IMG/VR virus record: IMGVR_UViG_3300017989_000118 | Span: 1 to 62,974 of that record | Source: a virus | DNA: 62,974 bases | Reading direction: 5' to 3' (one strand) | In this document: one piece after another, positions 52,601 through 61,200 of the stretch | How positions within the stretch are numbered: position 1 is the first letter of the stretch | Layout of the letters: every line of letters starts with the position of its first letter | Notes under the pieces: model-generated | What the model saw: the letters and a program-made list of their open reading frames with translations, nothing else | The model's database searches: none | Told to the model about the DNA's origin: nothing | Position numbers and translations under genes: made by a program

Positions 52601-53473
52601 GACGAAGGCGGAAAATTGAGCACGCCCGAGTCGGGTCGCGATGTCCAATCCCTCAGGAAACAGCACATACCCCGCGGCGCCTGTGAGCCATTGGAGGCCG
52701 TGAACGAGCGCAACAAGGAGTTCTCGGTTACTAGCTGCCTCGTCGAGCCGAACCAGCCGCAACCGCCGGAGCAGTGCCTCGGCGTGGAGCCCTTCGGTGA
52801 GCAGGGCTACAACGACACGCGGCTGGAGCCACACACGCTCAACCAGGACTTCCTGCTTAACGCGTTTCCGGGCCTACGGAAGTCAAGTCCGTTCCACGCG
52901 CCGGTCTCGGACCACATGCCATCGGCATGCATCGAGTTCCAGGAGATCAACATACGAAGGTCGTGGAACGACGCCAAGTCGGCCACCAACGATCCGGGTC
53001 CGAGGAGGCAGGAGGTAGACTTCATCGACGGACCCAAGCTCCCGGAGAGGGAGGTCGATTACACAGAGGTCTGCGTATGCGGCCAGTATTACTACGACGG
53101 TTCGTACATCAACATATACGGCGATCTGCTGGAGGAGACCCTGCGGGTACGGCGACAGAGGTTCGGGTTCAGGGATCATGACACCAGCGTGATTCATTAC
53201 GCCGTCGAGGAGGCAATAGTGCCGGTTCCGGGGTTCGTCTGCTACGGATACGAGGCGGAGGTGCACGGGTACACGTATTTCCCGTACTATCACTACCTCG
53301 GTTGCCGGAGCACGCCGGAGTCCGGCGACGGCCCGGCCACCTCGGGCGGGTGCCCAACGGTTTTCCAGAGGAATCCGTGGATAGACTCGCTGTTCGGACC
53401 CAGGGAAGAGCCGTTCTGGGCGATAGAAGGCGACGCGGATCCATTCCCAATCGGAACCCCATTGGCCAGTTGA
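46643..53473 (+). CDS. Giant tail protein with tail-protein-I-like and Ig-like domains
   Basis: A 2276-residue protein. I chose GTG 46643 (GGAGG six bases upstream) over TTG 46619. The first 1200 residues are a series of Ig/cadherin-like modules, some resembling HYTFNG... or YYWDNERPDV patterns of surface proteins. An SAEADISPPTIRDIVPKSG module starts near 1070. From about 1311 a helical part (KRFIDRLHDNTASNYRKNWF, YRNFGSPMAVPGTQF, FRPAHLSYG) resembles phage tail protein I, which joins fibres to the wedge. The C-terminal 750 residues are Cys-rich (DACRCVRNCDGGCVRG, SCCSGEN) with Tyr/His-rich ends. It is probably the bridge between baseplate and fibres and may also bind the host. Confidence 0.8.
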   Translation: MTRREAPKTTLIVEFPPDGRADWYVTNPDITFEVSNPVDGAVYRTLYRWDGLGEEVEWDGSAIRVPSDGQHILEYRSVTVLTDDFPVTPGRTLVPVPRYFAELPKRYLLKLDTTQPKVGSGLTDLFDSRVLITDDFFVNDGSAVLTSVMPGKASGWVLLRDPESAPPDSSFPVLEPDANGKYTLEIDARRPVPGSLVLRPLSESGAPLVEHVDYKADYFESSGRVFVESMGDSWPVGGEMFWELGTRDVVRYENRDGRQRFTVRFPSRIRNMTVGTPQEGESVDTGLVETEVASLLLDVVLVDDNGLGRPASPATFELTAESDGRVFLKNNSASDFSPGVARNLRVRGVQVRVALERVNFVDDGTAFMLDEGTGKLYSPPNFSLDFDPSSQLLHVVRSSGDIPYDSDLVLEMKLESRSESSKYVDFSTYNDPSSTRRFVINKEQSVWYYSRDECAKPTEESVANVVVNEIESGIDRVHYTFNGDSPTDGDSYIESPSAVLPAPSSYRNRFVFKWLAVDRAGNSDSGFFTNVGDALTAPLVLPDRFLAKPIERIHFAPDGEPLSESSPSITQSGDFIVIEKGVCQGCVDVNFLVVYADHTSASGSASVCVYNDFLIGSFVPQIVSEFAPGDPDSKSRQWYRGFRPIVVLPIFGPRPSDLAPETPFPSKIFWKWSDEDVYREYTEPFTFRDVGENVLNLYVSFIDAEGNGTESDSFRFTYYWDNERPDVGDNSEAKWLNRDATIFFTFSEDGSGVKALYYRVWKETLDAPPGQNPDAQGLVDLNDVVAFFVARDPEELADLQPQDLTDEQIDEFLRLQYLPPVESMDEWALSGGVENPGVKVEDQRTVDGETFTGINARISPCSPGETEEACSSFADGSNCRLRKMDLEKAPFIRLCDPGRYHIAVFAIDNANNVSAADVGVSSESLRPVFTEYVVQIDQTPPTASLAFDRPSVTTELADGTKLIELESYPDIDLIAVDLESGVEASFYRFGGRNRLVEETVLPETIASCDPVKEEIPGTGEFVRFGGVIRLDASGPEFEDDIFFFATDKAGNRSDIQKATIRVRISSAEADISPPTIRDIVPKSGKIDVSRNAHIQFFIQDDDSGVDIDSVVVSVNGVEFLLESRPAIQLRYTPPAERNDIEYLYASVVNNNLILQDNMGVHSFLDGTVLREARISFDDDGYDTVEEVIGFLDRIPGMTAALSSASLATLDSKLLRDVRDVKIFDRSDPAVGSLTQVTLLSLLEENPQFAYSERSKGYVVDINPRALFDSRGEVAVQVDAKDHVGNAMETMSMTFQAQQMRTLSADSRNDMVRRSKRFIDRLHDNTASNYRKNWFTNVAGFFKACGQEYATMEQSAVRALSNARFDTVDAEHLYRNFGSPMAVPGTQFISHQAYQQLLFSLRNAYLGGSNPVTFRTVLSAWAPGGVEVVDFVNFSNDIADQHKIRVSIFYDEELRRHVVTHPDPLKSGVYDFIREFRPAHLSYGEPVFAFGEQFDFQAGCEPICVTAEGFRATRLIVEPAAVKVTISGESTESVVSRLRAAGLELCSTSDLIVEAGSGLCSTEITSTQTVIRGFAQRSRLDAIARDPAVLEVAIEADACRCVRNCDGGCVRGVPPEMSEVVSCCSGENSPQILWGQVGEIDDSNMEFTIRLRQGTGGSTGLVDAGSHPPEFIEVRVFAEEGQHSVARRTYQSPDGCGKIASYECVDFTDIQPGDCIVATGAFIGRTPVFKDGPWFNLWLTPETYSVIRGCDPSLPEEIATFDEDGDVSGGYVGLDKSGATRTPPYTDYQRSVVMSDELSKEPSQRSLLVPGHTSFREIVATLEACPESGCELKVKSSPTAICECLLASLQLLFCENTRKGSSEVEGVAAPWRSDVTDQWDGTGVYSVRPPMLSPSEFGGDLRLASEAHEVLAYVGCELAEISSFDAVRGVVCLKEVPQRGQRVVLLHYGNMHASVESDKYHFTVQDDGSMDLLDRSTLGRDRFRIGLDEGGKLSTPESGRDVQSLRKQHIPRGACEPLEAVNERNKEFSVTSCLVEPNQPQPPEQCLGVEPFGEQGYNDTRLEPHTLNQDFLLNAFPGLRKSSPFHAPVSDHMPSACIEFQEINIRRSWNDAKSATNDPGPRRQEVDFIDGPKLPEREVDYTEVCVCGQYYYDGSYINIYGDLLEETLRVRRQRFGFRDHDTSVIHYAVEEAIVPVPGFVCYGYEAEVHGYTYFPYYHYLGCRSTPESGDGPATSGGCPTVFQRNPWIDSLFGPREEPFWAIEGDADPFPIGTPLAS

Positions 53474-53488
53474 CAGGTAGAATGCGTT

Positions 53489-53704
53489 ATGCGTGACACG
53501 GAACAGAGCGAAAGACTGCGGCGCCTGCGGCGAATGCTCGGCGGAGACTGCTCCCGCCCCCCGCAGGCAGAGGACATCGGTCGGCGCGGGAACCAGTCGG
53601 ACGACGCAATCGAGGCCGTCATCATCCACCCGGATGGTCGGAGGGAGCGGCTCGGGATGTCTCGCAGCGACGCGAAAGGAGGAGACGGTGAATCGTCCGT
53701 TTAG
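53489..53704 (+). CDS. Small basic protein overlapping the next gene
   Basis: A 71-residue protein with an Arg-rich start (SERLRRLRRMLGG) and a C-terminal EAVIIHPDGRRERLG segment. AGGTAG lies before the ATG, a weak SD. Its last 17 bases overlap the next gene in another frame, which suggests coupling. A competing longer frame starting at 53493 is rejected because the strong SD for the next gene lies inside it. Function is unknown; PDGR also occurs early in the next protein. Confidence 0.5.
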   Translation: MRDTEQSERLRRLRRMLGGDCSRPPQAEDIGRRGNQSDDAIEAVIIHPDGRRERLGMSRSDAKGGDGESSV

Positions 53705-54218
53705 CGAATGGGTCACGAAGAATCTCGGTGGCGGCGTGGTGGCCGGCGAGATGCAGTATCCGGATGGTCGTATCGATCGGCGATTCATTGGGCACAACGT
53801 CATCGTCCAAGACGCCAGCCTGCTGATCGCGCAGTTGTGCAAGGGCGAGGATGTGGACGGATTTACTCACTTGGCCGTAGGTGTCGGCGCGCCCACATGG
53901 GACAAGTTCGACCCCCCGCCCGAGAGCCCGTTGATATCCCGGCTGGAGAGCGAGGTGGTCAGGGTCGCTGCGGACGACATCTATTATGTCAAGGAGGACG
54001 GGAGCGGCGCCCCGTCCGAATCTCGAACCAGGATCGTCGATTTTCTGTTCACCTTCACCGAGTCGCAGGCCAACGCGCCACTGGTCGAGCAGGGGCTTTT
54101 CGGCGGCGCCAACGCCTCCCTGCCCAACAGCGGCACGATGGTCAACTACCGGACGCACAGCGTCTGGAACAAGCCAGTAGGGGCCAGGTTGAGCATGCTG
54201 TGGCGGTTCACCTTCTAG
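53688..54218 (+). CDS. Fibre/collar-type protein
   Basis: A 176-residue protein from GTG 53688 (AAAGGAGG five bases upstream). It has RFIGHNVIVQDASLLIAQLCKGE, then THLAVGVGAPTWD, and ends NYRTHSVWNKPVGARLSMLWRFTF. The I.GHN.I...A..L.A.L..G......AVG.G pattern is common in small tail-fibre-associated proteins of tailed phages. It sits just before the two giant fibre genes, probably as a connector. Confidence 0.7.
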   Translation: MNRPFSEWVTKNLGGGVVAGEMQYPDGRIDRRFIGHNVIVQDASLLIAQLCKGEDVDGFTHLAVGVGAPTWDKFDPPPESPLISRLESEVVRVAADDIYYVKEDGSGAPSESRTRIVDFLFTFTESQANAPLVEQGLFGGANASLPNSGTMVNYRTHSVWNKPVGARLSMLWRFTF

Positions 54219-54282
54219 GCGCGCCGCCCTTGTATTCTTTAACCGACACCACGACAGGCGTGCCAGTTGGCGGGAGGGTGCA

Positions 54283-57200
54283 GTGACAGCCAAAAACTTC
54301 GGAACAGGGGTCTCAAGGTCAGTCGATCCGGCTGACCGATCTTGGCTGCATGTCGTGCTCAACCAAGGTCGTCCGGCCTTGGAGTACGAGATCAACCTGA
54401 TTCAGGACATCGGGTTCGCTCGGATAGCCGAGGGGCACAAGGCGGTTCTCCCGTCGGGTTTCCTGTCGTTGCCGAGTATAGCCTTCGCGAATGAGGCGAA
54501 CACCTTCTACCTGCCCGCCGCCAAGGCGGAAACCGTTTCGTACGCCGTGGAGGACCTCGCCGCCGGCTCGTCCATCTCCAACCGCGTGGTCCGCGTTTTC
54601 GAGGAGCGAGCGAGGGTGGTAGCCGTCCGAGTGGTCAACCAGTCGGTCGCGGCAGCCGGCATCGATGACGGAAACACCTGCGAGGTGACCTTGTCTACGG
54701 CGGAAGGCACCATAGCGACCGAGACATTCGACTCCACGACGGCATTTCCCGCCGCCAACACGCAGCACGATTTAGGCTCGGTGGGCAACGCGCATGTGCG
54801 CCCCGGCTCAGCGGCGCTCCTGTCCGTCGCCAACGGCCCGACGGCCAACCCTGGTCCGTTCCTGATCGAGGTTGATTACGTCGCCGATGAGCCGATGATG
54901 GCCAATGTGGCGGGGTGGAACGTGCCTGTTCGCGGGACACAGGCGGAGGATTTCCAAGGAGGCACGCTCAACAACCTCGGAAACAAGATTTCGCTTTCCG
55001 CCGCCCCCTCCACGGGCTCCAGGACCGATCTCGTATATCTGGAGGTTTGGCTGGCCCTGGTGACCGGAAACTCCGACAGCCCGCCCATCAAGCCGCCGAG
55101 CGTCAGCAGGCTGGACACGGCCGGCCGAGTGTTCCAGAAGAGCCAAGTGTGGCCATTCGGGAACATCCTGTACGGCGGAACGACGCTTGACGACGATATC
55201 GTCGATCCCGATGTGAGCCTCGAAACAACCAAGCGGGTTCAATTGCAGTACGCAATCCGGACCTTCGAGGGCGTTGACCTGGACACTTACCCCCGCGGGC
55301 TTGGCGACCCCAACATAGCAGGGATTGGACCCCAAGAGATGGTGACCGTCGTGTACGGCACACCGTTCCGGAACGCTGGAGAAGAATCCGGCGACCACGG
55401 ACTCTGGATATCGGAAACCCCAGACTTGACGGTGGACGGTAAGGTGTACGCGATCCCCATCTGCGCCATCCACAGGCGCAATTCCGGGGGATTCCGCGCC
55501 AATGATGATCCGAGTCCGAACCCGAACGGCAGCTCTCCGTCCGACAGCGAGGATTTGGGGCTGCGACCAGACGGTTTCGCATCGGACCGCATCGTGCCAT
55601 CCGACATCATCGACCTAAGGCACAAATCCGTCCTGTCGCCGGCCACCGCCTCCTCCGCAATCGTCAGATCGCAGCGGGACGCATTCGCGGGGACCCTCCA
55701 CACTTCGTTCGGCAGCGCCGGCGTGTCGCCGGACGTGTCCGGTTCGACAGTCTCCACCCAGAAGGAGATTGTGTCCAGCGCGAGCCTGAACCCGGCCGTG
55801 AGCGAGCACATCGGCTCCTGCGACGGGCTGCGGAGGGTATTCTCCGCCGCCCCAACGGCAGAGAAGAACATCTTCATGGCCATCAGCCAGAACCTGGATG
55901 TGCCGCCGGACCCGGAGTTCGGTTTCGGACTGCCGTCCTGGCTGCAACAGCAACCCGATCCCGCGAACACGATAGAACTCACGCTCCCGGCCGAGTCGAG
56001 CGCCAAGTTCAGCGCCCGTCCGCCAAGAGGCATACTCAGCGAGACCCAAGAGGAAATCGTGTTCAATGCCGTCACGCTTGGCCCGAACGGCAAGTCGATG
56101 AAGCTTGAGTTCGGAGTCGGATCATACAGGACGGACGGCAACCTCAACGGGCGACATTATCCCCAGGATGTGTGGCTGTACTTTGACATCGAGGTCCCGG
56201 CCACTATCGGCATAAGGTCGGAGCCGCTGGAGATGCAGAGTCCCCACGCGACGGCAATCGCGACCAACAAACTGAACCCCGGCACCACCCAGCGGGTCGC
56301 GGCCACGTCACGGGAGAGCTCCGCCAACGGCAGCAAGATGAACAACACGCACTACGGCACCCTCTACGCCGCCACGCTCGATTTTCGCATGGTCGAGACG
56401 ACCCGGCGACTCGCCGCCCCGCTTCGGGACGCGACCGAGGACGGCTTCTTCTCGGGCATGTTCGACTTGGATTCGTACATCGGCGACGCAGATCCGAAGC
56501 CAGTGCCAGATGAGCGACTCACGGTCGATTTCCTGAAGAAGCGGTTGGACGGCGTGATCGATCTCGACGACGACCTGCTCAACATCGATGCGGGCTGGGT
56601 GTCCGGTCGCCGCGCCATGTTCGTCCGTCCCCTGAACGCGACCACGAAGTCCGGGGGCACGGGCAAGGACATCGAGTTCGCCATGAGTTCGCACGCATTC
56701 TATGTCCTGCGCGACGCGTCTTTGCCCGCATCGGTCCCGTTGTTCACTCTGCTTTCGCCGCTTCCGATTGTGCATCTGCGCGGCGCGTATATCCGGGAGC
56801 CGGGGACGACTACCCCGCTGCAACTGGACGCCGCCGATTACACGGAAGGGGTATCCGGCGAGGTCTGCGGGCGACTGATTCCTGATCCGGACGACCCCGG
56901 CGCGACGGATGAGTTCATCATTCCGGCCGGCATCGTCGAGCGCCCCGGCACGAGCACATACCGCCTCACCGACAGCAGCGACCCATTGCAGGGCACGGTG
57001 CCGCTGGCCACGAATGTGATGCAGGTGCTCGGGATAGACAAATGGGACGCCAACGGTTCGCAGTGGGTGCCCAAATACAAGGCGGGCCTCCTGAAGAAGG
57101 CGTTCGTGAACAACGACGCCACGGTGAGCCTGAACATGATTGTGCCCGTCTACATCCGTGAGGGAGGGATCACGAACCAGATCGCACTCCTGAAGCGGAC

Positions 57201-58167
57201 GGAAAGGTCCGGCGCCTCGCCACTGTACGAGATTTTCGAGTTCAGCATCGATCCGTCGGCGGAGGGCTATGTGGGTGCGGGCACGCCCGCCGATCCTTGG
57301 AGGTATCGGATAAGGTACCGCGCGGTCCCCAACACGGGTTCGCCATGGGGTCCGCTGGACACCGATTTCGACATCGAGTACAGCAAGTACATATCCGCGA
57401 TGAGGCAGCAGGACTCGGACCCGGTGTCGCCGGGACGGAATGCCTTTGTGGCCGCCGGCCTTCGCAACGGGCACGAGGTCTTCTTCGACGCCGATATCAG
57501 GGTGTCCCTGCCGATAGACGCGGAGGTTGCCACCCCGATAATCAGCGTGCCGCCCAGTAGCGGCGGGCGGCCTGCGCAGACAGCGGCGTTCGATCCGGGT
57601 GCGAGGACATTCAAGGTATCCTCGGTGTCCGCCGAGATGGTCGTGACATCGGCCTCCCCGGCAAGGCTGGGCGACGCCGTGCTTCCCGATTCCGCCGCAA
57701 ACGCCACGGACAATGTGTTCGTGCAGCCGGCGCAGGGCGGCACGGACTTCCAGTCTGAGGCCCTTGGGGACTCCGGATCAGCCGTGCTGAGGCTGCCAGT
57801 ACTCGGTTCCGCCGGCCGCGACGCCGTGGAGACGCTCAGCGGCATCGAGGTGCGGCTCAGCGGGTCGAACGGGGTGTTCAATGCCGTTCTGGACACATCC
57901 GGCGCCCCCATAAGGGTGGCGGCTTCCGCAGGTCCGCTGACGGCGCAGGGCGATCTGGCGGCGTACCTCCCGGTCACGGCTGTGGCGGACACGGGCGAGG
58001 TGGTCCTGCTGATGCTGTCCCAGCGGAACTCGGCTGACCCGGGTAGCGGTATGTTTGACGGCACCCCCTCAGTGGACACCGGGGCCGAGGGGTTCGCCGC
58101 GACGGTTTACAGGCCCTGGGGGAGGCCGCTGGTGAAGGGTCGTGGGATCGACGCGCACTCCGCCTAG
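54283..58167 (+). CDS. Large tail fibre/adhesin protein 1
   Basis: A 1294-residue protein from GTG 54283; GGGAGGG precedes it. The N-terminus DRSWLHVVLNQGRPALEYEI, NLIQDIGFARIAEG matches the start of the next gene (VIFQRDRPVLDFELN..QDI) and the DUF4815-type opening of phage tail proteins. Many beta-rich blocks follow with Ser/Thr/Gly-rich linkers; no enzyme motif is seen. Near residue 880 VSGEVCGRLIPDPDDPGATD hints at a calcium-like Asp loop. Likely a trimeric or extended fibre whose N-terminus docks at the baseplate. The preceding 64-bp gap has an AT-rich CTTGTATTCTTTAAC that may be promoter. Confidence 0.75.
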   Translation: MTAKNFGTGVSRSVDPADRSWLHVVLNQGRPALEYEINLIQDIGFARIAEGHKAVLPSGFLSLPSIAFANEANTFYLPAAKAETVSYAVEDLAAGSSISNRVVRVFEERARVVAVRVVNQSVAAAGIDDGNTCEVTLSTAEGTIATETFDSTTAFPAANTQHDLGSVGNAHVRPGSAALLSVANGPTANPGPFLIEVDYVADEPMMANVAGWNVPVRGTQAEDFQGGTLNNLGNKISLSAAPSTGSRTDLVYLEVWLALVTGNSDSPPIKPPSVSRLDTAGRVFQKSQVWPFGNILYGGTTLDDDIVDPDVSLETTKRVQLQYAIRTFEGVDLDTYPRGLGDPNIAGIGPQEMVTVVYGTPFRNAGEESGDHGLWISETPDLTVDGKVYAIPICAIHRRNSGGFRANDDPSPNPNGSSPSDSEDLGLRPDGFASDRIVPSDIIDLRHKSVLSPATASSAIVRSQRDAFAGTLHTSFGSAGVSPDVSGSTVSTQKEIVSSASLNPAVSEHIGSCDGLRRVFSAAPTAEKNIFMAISQNLDVPPDPEFGFGLPSWLQQQPDPANTIELTLPAESSAKFSARPPRGILSETQEEIVFNAVTLGPNGKSMKLEFGVGSYRTDGNLNGRHYPQDVWLYFDIEVPATIGIRSEPLEMQSPHATAIATNKLNPGTTQRVAATSRESSANGSKMNNTHYGTLYAATLDFRMVETTRRLAAPLRDATEDGFFSGMFDLDSYIGDADPKPVPDERLTVDFLKKRLDGVIDLDDDLLNIDAGWVSGRRAMFVRPLNATTKSGGTGKDIEFAMSSHAFYVLRDASLPASVPLFTLLSPLPIVHLRGAYIREPGTTTPLQLDAADYTEGVSGEVCGRLIPDPDDPGATDEFIIPAGIVERPGTSTYRLTDSSDPLQGTVPLATNVMQVLGIDKWDANGSQWVPKYKAGLLKKAFVNNDATVSLNMIVPVYIREGGITNQIALLKRTERSGASPLYEIFEFSIDPSAEGYVGAGTPADPWRYRIRYRAVPNTGSPWGPLDTDFDIEYSKYISAMRQQDSDPVSPGRNAFVAAGLRNGHEVFFDADIRVSLPIDAEVATPIISVPPSSGGRPAQTAAFDPGARTFKVSSVSAEMVVTSASPARLGDAVLPDSAANATDNVFVQPAQGGTDFQSEALGDSGSAVLRLPVLGSAGRDAVETLSGIEVRLSGSNGVFNAVLDTSGAPIRVAASAGPLTAQGDLAAYLPVTAVADTGEVVLLMLSQRNSADPGSGMFDGTPSVDTGAEGFAATVYRPWGRPLVKGRGIDAHSA

Positions 58168-58226
58168 GAGTCCGGTCGACCCCTTTCTAATGTTTTCAGT
58201 CGGCTGCGGTGTCGGGAGCAGGGTGA

Positions 58227-61200
58227 ATGGCAGACATCAGCAAAAACTCGTTTGACCCCGCTAAGGACTACCGGAAAGTCATTTTCCAGCGCGACCGCCC
58301 GGTCCTCGACTTCGAGCTGAACGAGGGACAGGACATACAGCGCTACCAGCGTGATTGGCTTATTCGGCACTCCAGCGGGGACTTCTATCTGGGGGACGGG
58401 TTCCTAGTCCACCAGGTCGATGACCCGGAGCTCCAGGGGAACCGCGTCGTGGTCCGGCACGGCAGCGTCGTGCACATGGGCAAGCGAATCCTCCTGGAGG
58501 AGGATTTCACGATCGGCGAGGACGATTCGCCGCTGACGACCCCGAGCGAGGACCGCGAGGACATCGTCTACATCAAGTACTTCGCCGAGGAGATCACCTC
58601 GGAGGACGACCCGGACATCATCGACCCCGAGTTCGGCCAGGAAGCCGCGATCAGGGAGAAGATCAGGGTCGTCATCAAGGTCGAGGAGGGCGGCCAGATA
58701 CCGTGCCCGGCCCCCGGCGAGACGGTATTCGAGATAGCCAGACTGCACCGCCGGGCGGGCGTGACGGCCGTGACGTCCGACCAGATCGAGGACACCCGCG
58801 CGCAGGCATTGCACAACTTCGTCGTCCAGGGCCTGCATGTCGGCGAGAGCACTGAGGCGGGAGGGGCCTTCAGGTTCGTCATCGCGAACGGCAGGGCGAG
58901 GGTCGCCGACGAGGATGTGACCTTCGACTTCAGCGACGCCGACACGTCGGCCTTCGAGGTGTCCCCCAACACGACCACCGAGGTCTTCATCAGCCGCGAC
59001 GGCCAGATTGTCATGGAGGAGGTCGGCACCAACGAGTGCTGCACCACCGACATACACCTGCCGCTGGCCTGCATCGTGTCCAGCGACGTGGGCATCGAGA
59101 CGATCACCGACAAGAGGTTCTTCCTGTCGTCGTTCCTGATGTGGATATACCTCAAGCTCCTGGAGCTTGAGGACGACCTGATCGCGTTGCGGGAGGATCC
59201 GCCGGTCCAGGAGTGGGAGCAGGAGAACTCCAAGCGCAACTACCCGTTCGCGCAGGACGCCTCGCTCTACAACGGCGTGCTACAGCTCCCGACGGACTTC
59301 CTGATCGACATCGACCTGGCGAACACCCAGTGCAACGCCCGGTACTACATCTCCCGCGTCATCAACACGCCGAACCTACAGTGCGTCGAGGTCAGCCAGC
59401 GGAACGGGTCCAGGAACCCCGTGGCCCGCTTGTGCAACACGAACACCGTCTGGACGGCGCTCGAGTGGGAGATGCCGCCCAGGTACTTCCACTCGGCGGT
59501 GAACATCGCCGGGAAGGCGTACATCTTCGGCGGGCAGGACAACCTCGACCAGATCGTCGGCGGCGAGACCATCATCGAGTTCGACCTCGACGGCGCCGAG
59601 GGCGTGTGGACCAGGTCCACCCGCGGCGACACGTCCTCCGGCTCGGAGGAGTGGCCGACCGGCAGGTTCGACCATGCGGCGATCGCGATGTCCGACAACA
59701 GGATGCTGGTCTACGGCGGGCGGGCGAACGCCGACGACGCCGCGCCGCTGCCGCTGCCGGACATGTGGATCTACACGCCGGACTTCGAGGACCCCGACGA
59801 GGGCTACTGGAAGAGGCTCCCGCAGCTCGCGGCGACCATAGGCGGGTCCACCGTGGACCTGAAGGGCCGCTACGGGCACCGGATGGTCTCCCGGCAGGTC
59901 ACGCTGCCCACGGGCACATACGAGGAAATCTACATCTACGGCGGCTACGTGCTGTTCGAGAGCGGATCGACCATCAGCTACGAGCCGACCGACGACTTCA
60001 TCAGGGTCACCCTCGACATCACCCCGGTGAACGACGGCGGGACCGTGAGGCCGAGGGATGAGGTCGTCAGCGTGGAGCTGCTCGACGCGTCGGCCGCAGG
60101 CCGCCGGGCGTGGCACGGGCTGACGCTGACGGGCAGCCGCGTCTACGCCATGGGCGGCGAGAACGCCCTGGCCCAGACGTTGAACGACCTGTGGGAGTTC
60201 AACCCGGCGAACATGCAGTGGACGAGGCTGGAGCCGTCCGACGCCCTCCTGCCGCCCGTGAGGCTGGGGCACCAGATGTTCCAGACGACGGGGGCCGTCT
60301 ACGTGTGGGGTGGGTGGAACTCGTTCGGCTCGCTGTCCGACACCTGGAGGTTCGATCTCGACACCAGGAGGTGGGAGCAGAGGACGTCCTCGCCGCTGCG
60401 GCTACAGTACGCCGCCGCGGTGATGAGGGACGATTCCCGCCTGATTGTGTTCGCGGGCCAGTCCGGCCGCACCGAGAGCAGGCAGATATTCCTCTATGTC
60501 GTGGACGAGATTCCGGACTCGGACTTCATCACCCTGAACGACTCGTGCATCTGCGGCTCGGCGATCCTCGACATGACCAAGGTGCCGGAGGGCACGGACG
60601 AGGACTTCACCTTCCAGCAGGCGGCGCTGCTGCCGACGGTGGCCCACCCGAGGCTGCCGGAGGACTGCTTCCCGTGCGACGTCAGCCAGGAGGGCCAGGA
60701 GCTCTGCTGCGAGGACGGCAGGGTCTTCGCCATGGTCCGGGGGAGCTCGTCGCTCCACGGCCCGCTGGAGATTCCGCTCGAGAACCCGAACTGCCAGGTG
60801 CTGTGCGCCCTGGTGGCCCACGCGAACGGCAACGCCGACTGCGTCGGCTTCCCGTGCACCGGGTACGACTACGACTACCAGCCGCCCGGCGAGTACGAGT
60901 ACGAGTACCCCGGCCCCGGCCCGATATGCGGGTGCGTCTTCGTCCGCGTCGGCCGGAAGGACTGCGGCAAGTTCTATGTCGAGTACGACGTGTCCTACAA
61001 CGTCCCGCAGCCGATCGGCGAGGAGGCCGAGGTCCTGCTGGAGCTGAACTGGATGGTGACGGGTCAGCCGTGCGAGGTGCCCGTCGAGCAGCTCGCCCCG
61101 CGGGCGCTCATCGACATCAAGTCGGCCAGGGAGTTCACCTTCTGCGGCGACGGCGTGGACGACAGCGGCAGGCCGGTCCGGTACGTCTGGGAGATATACA

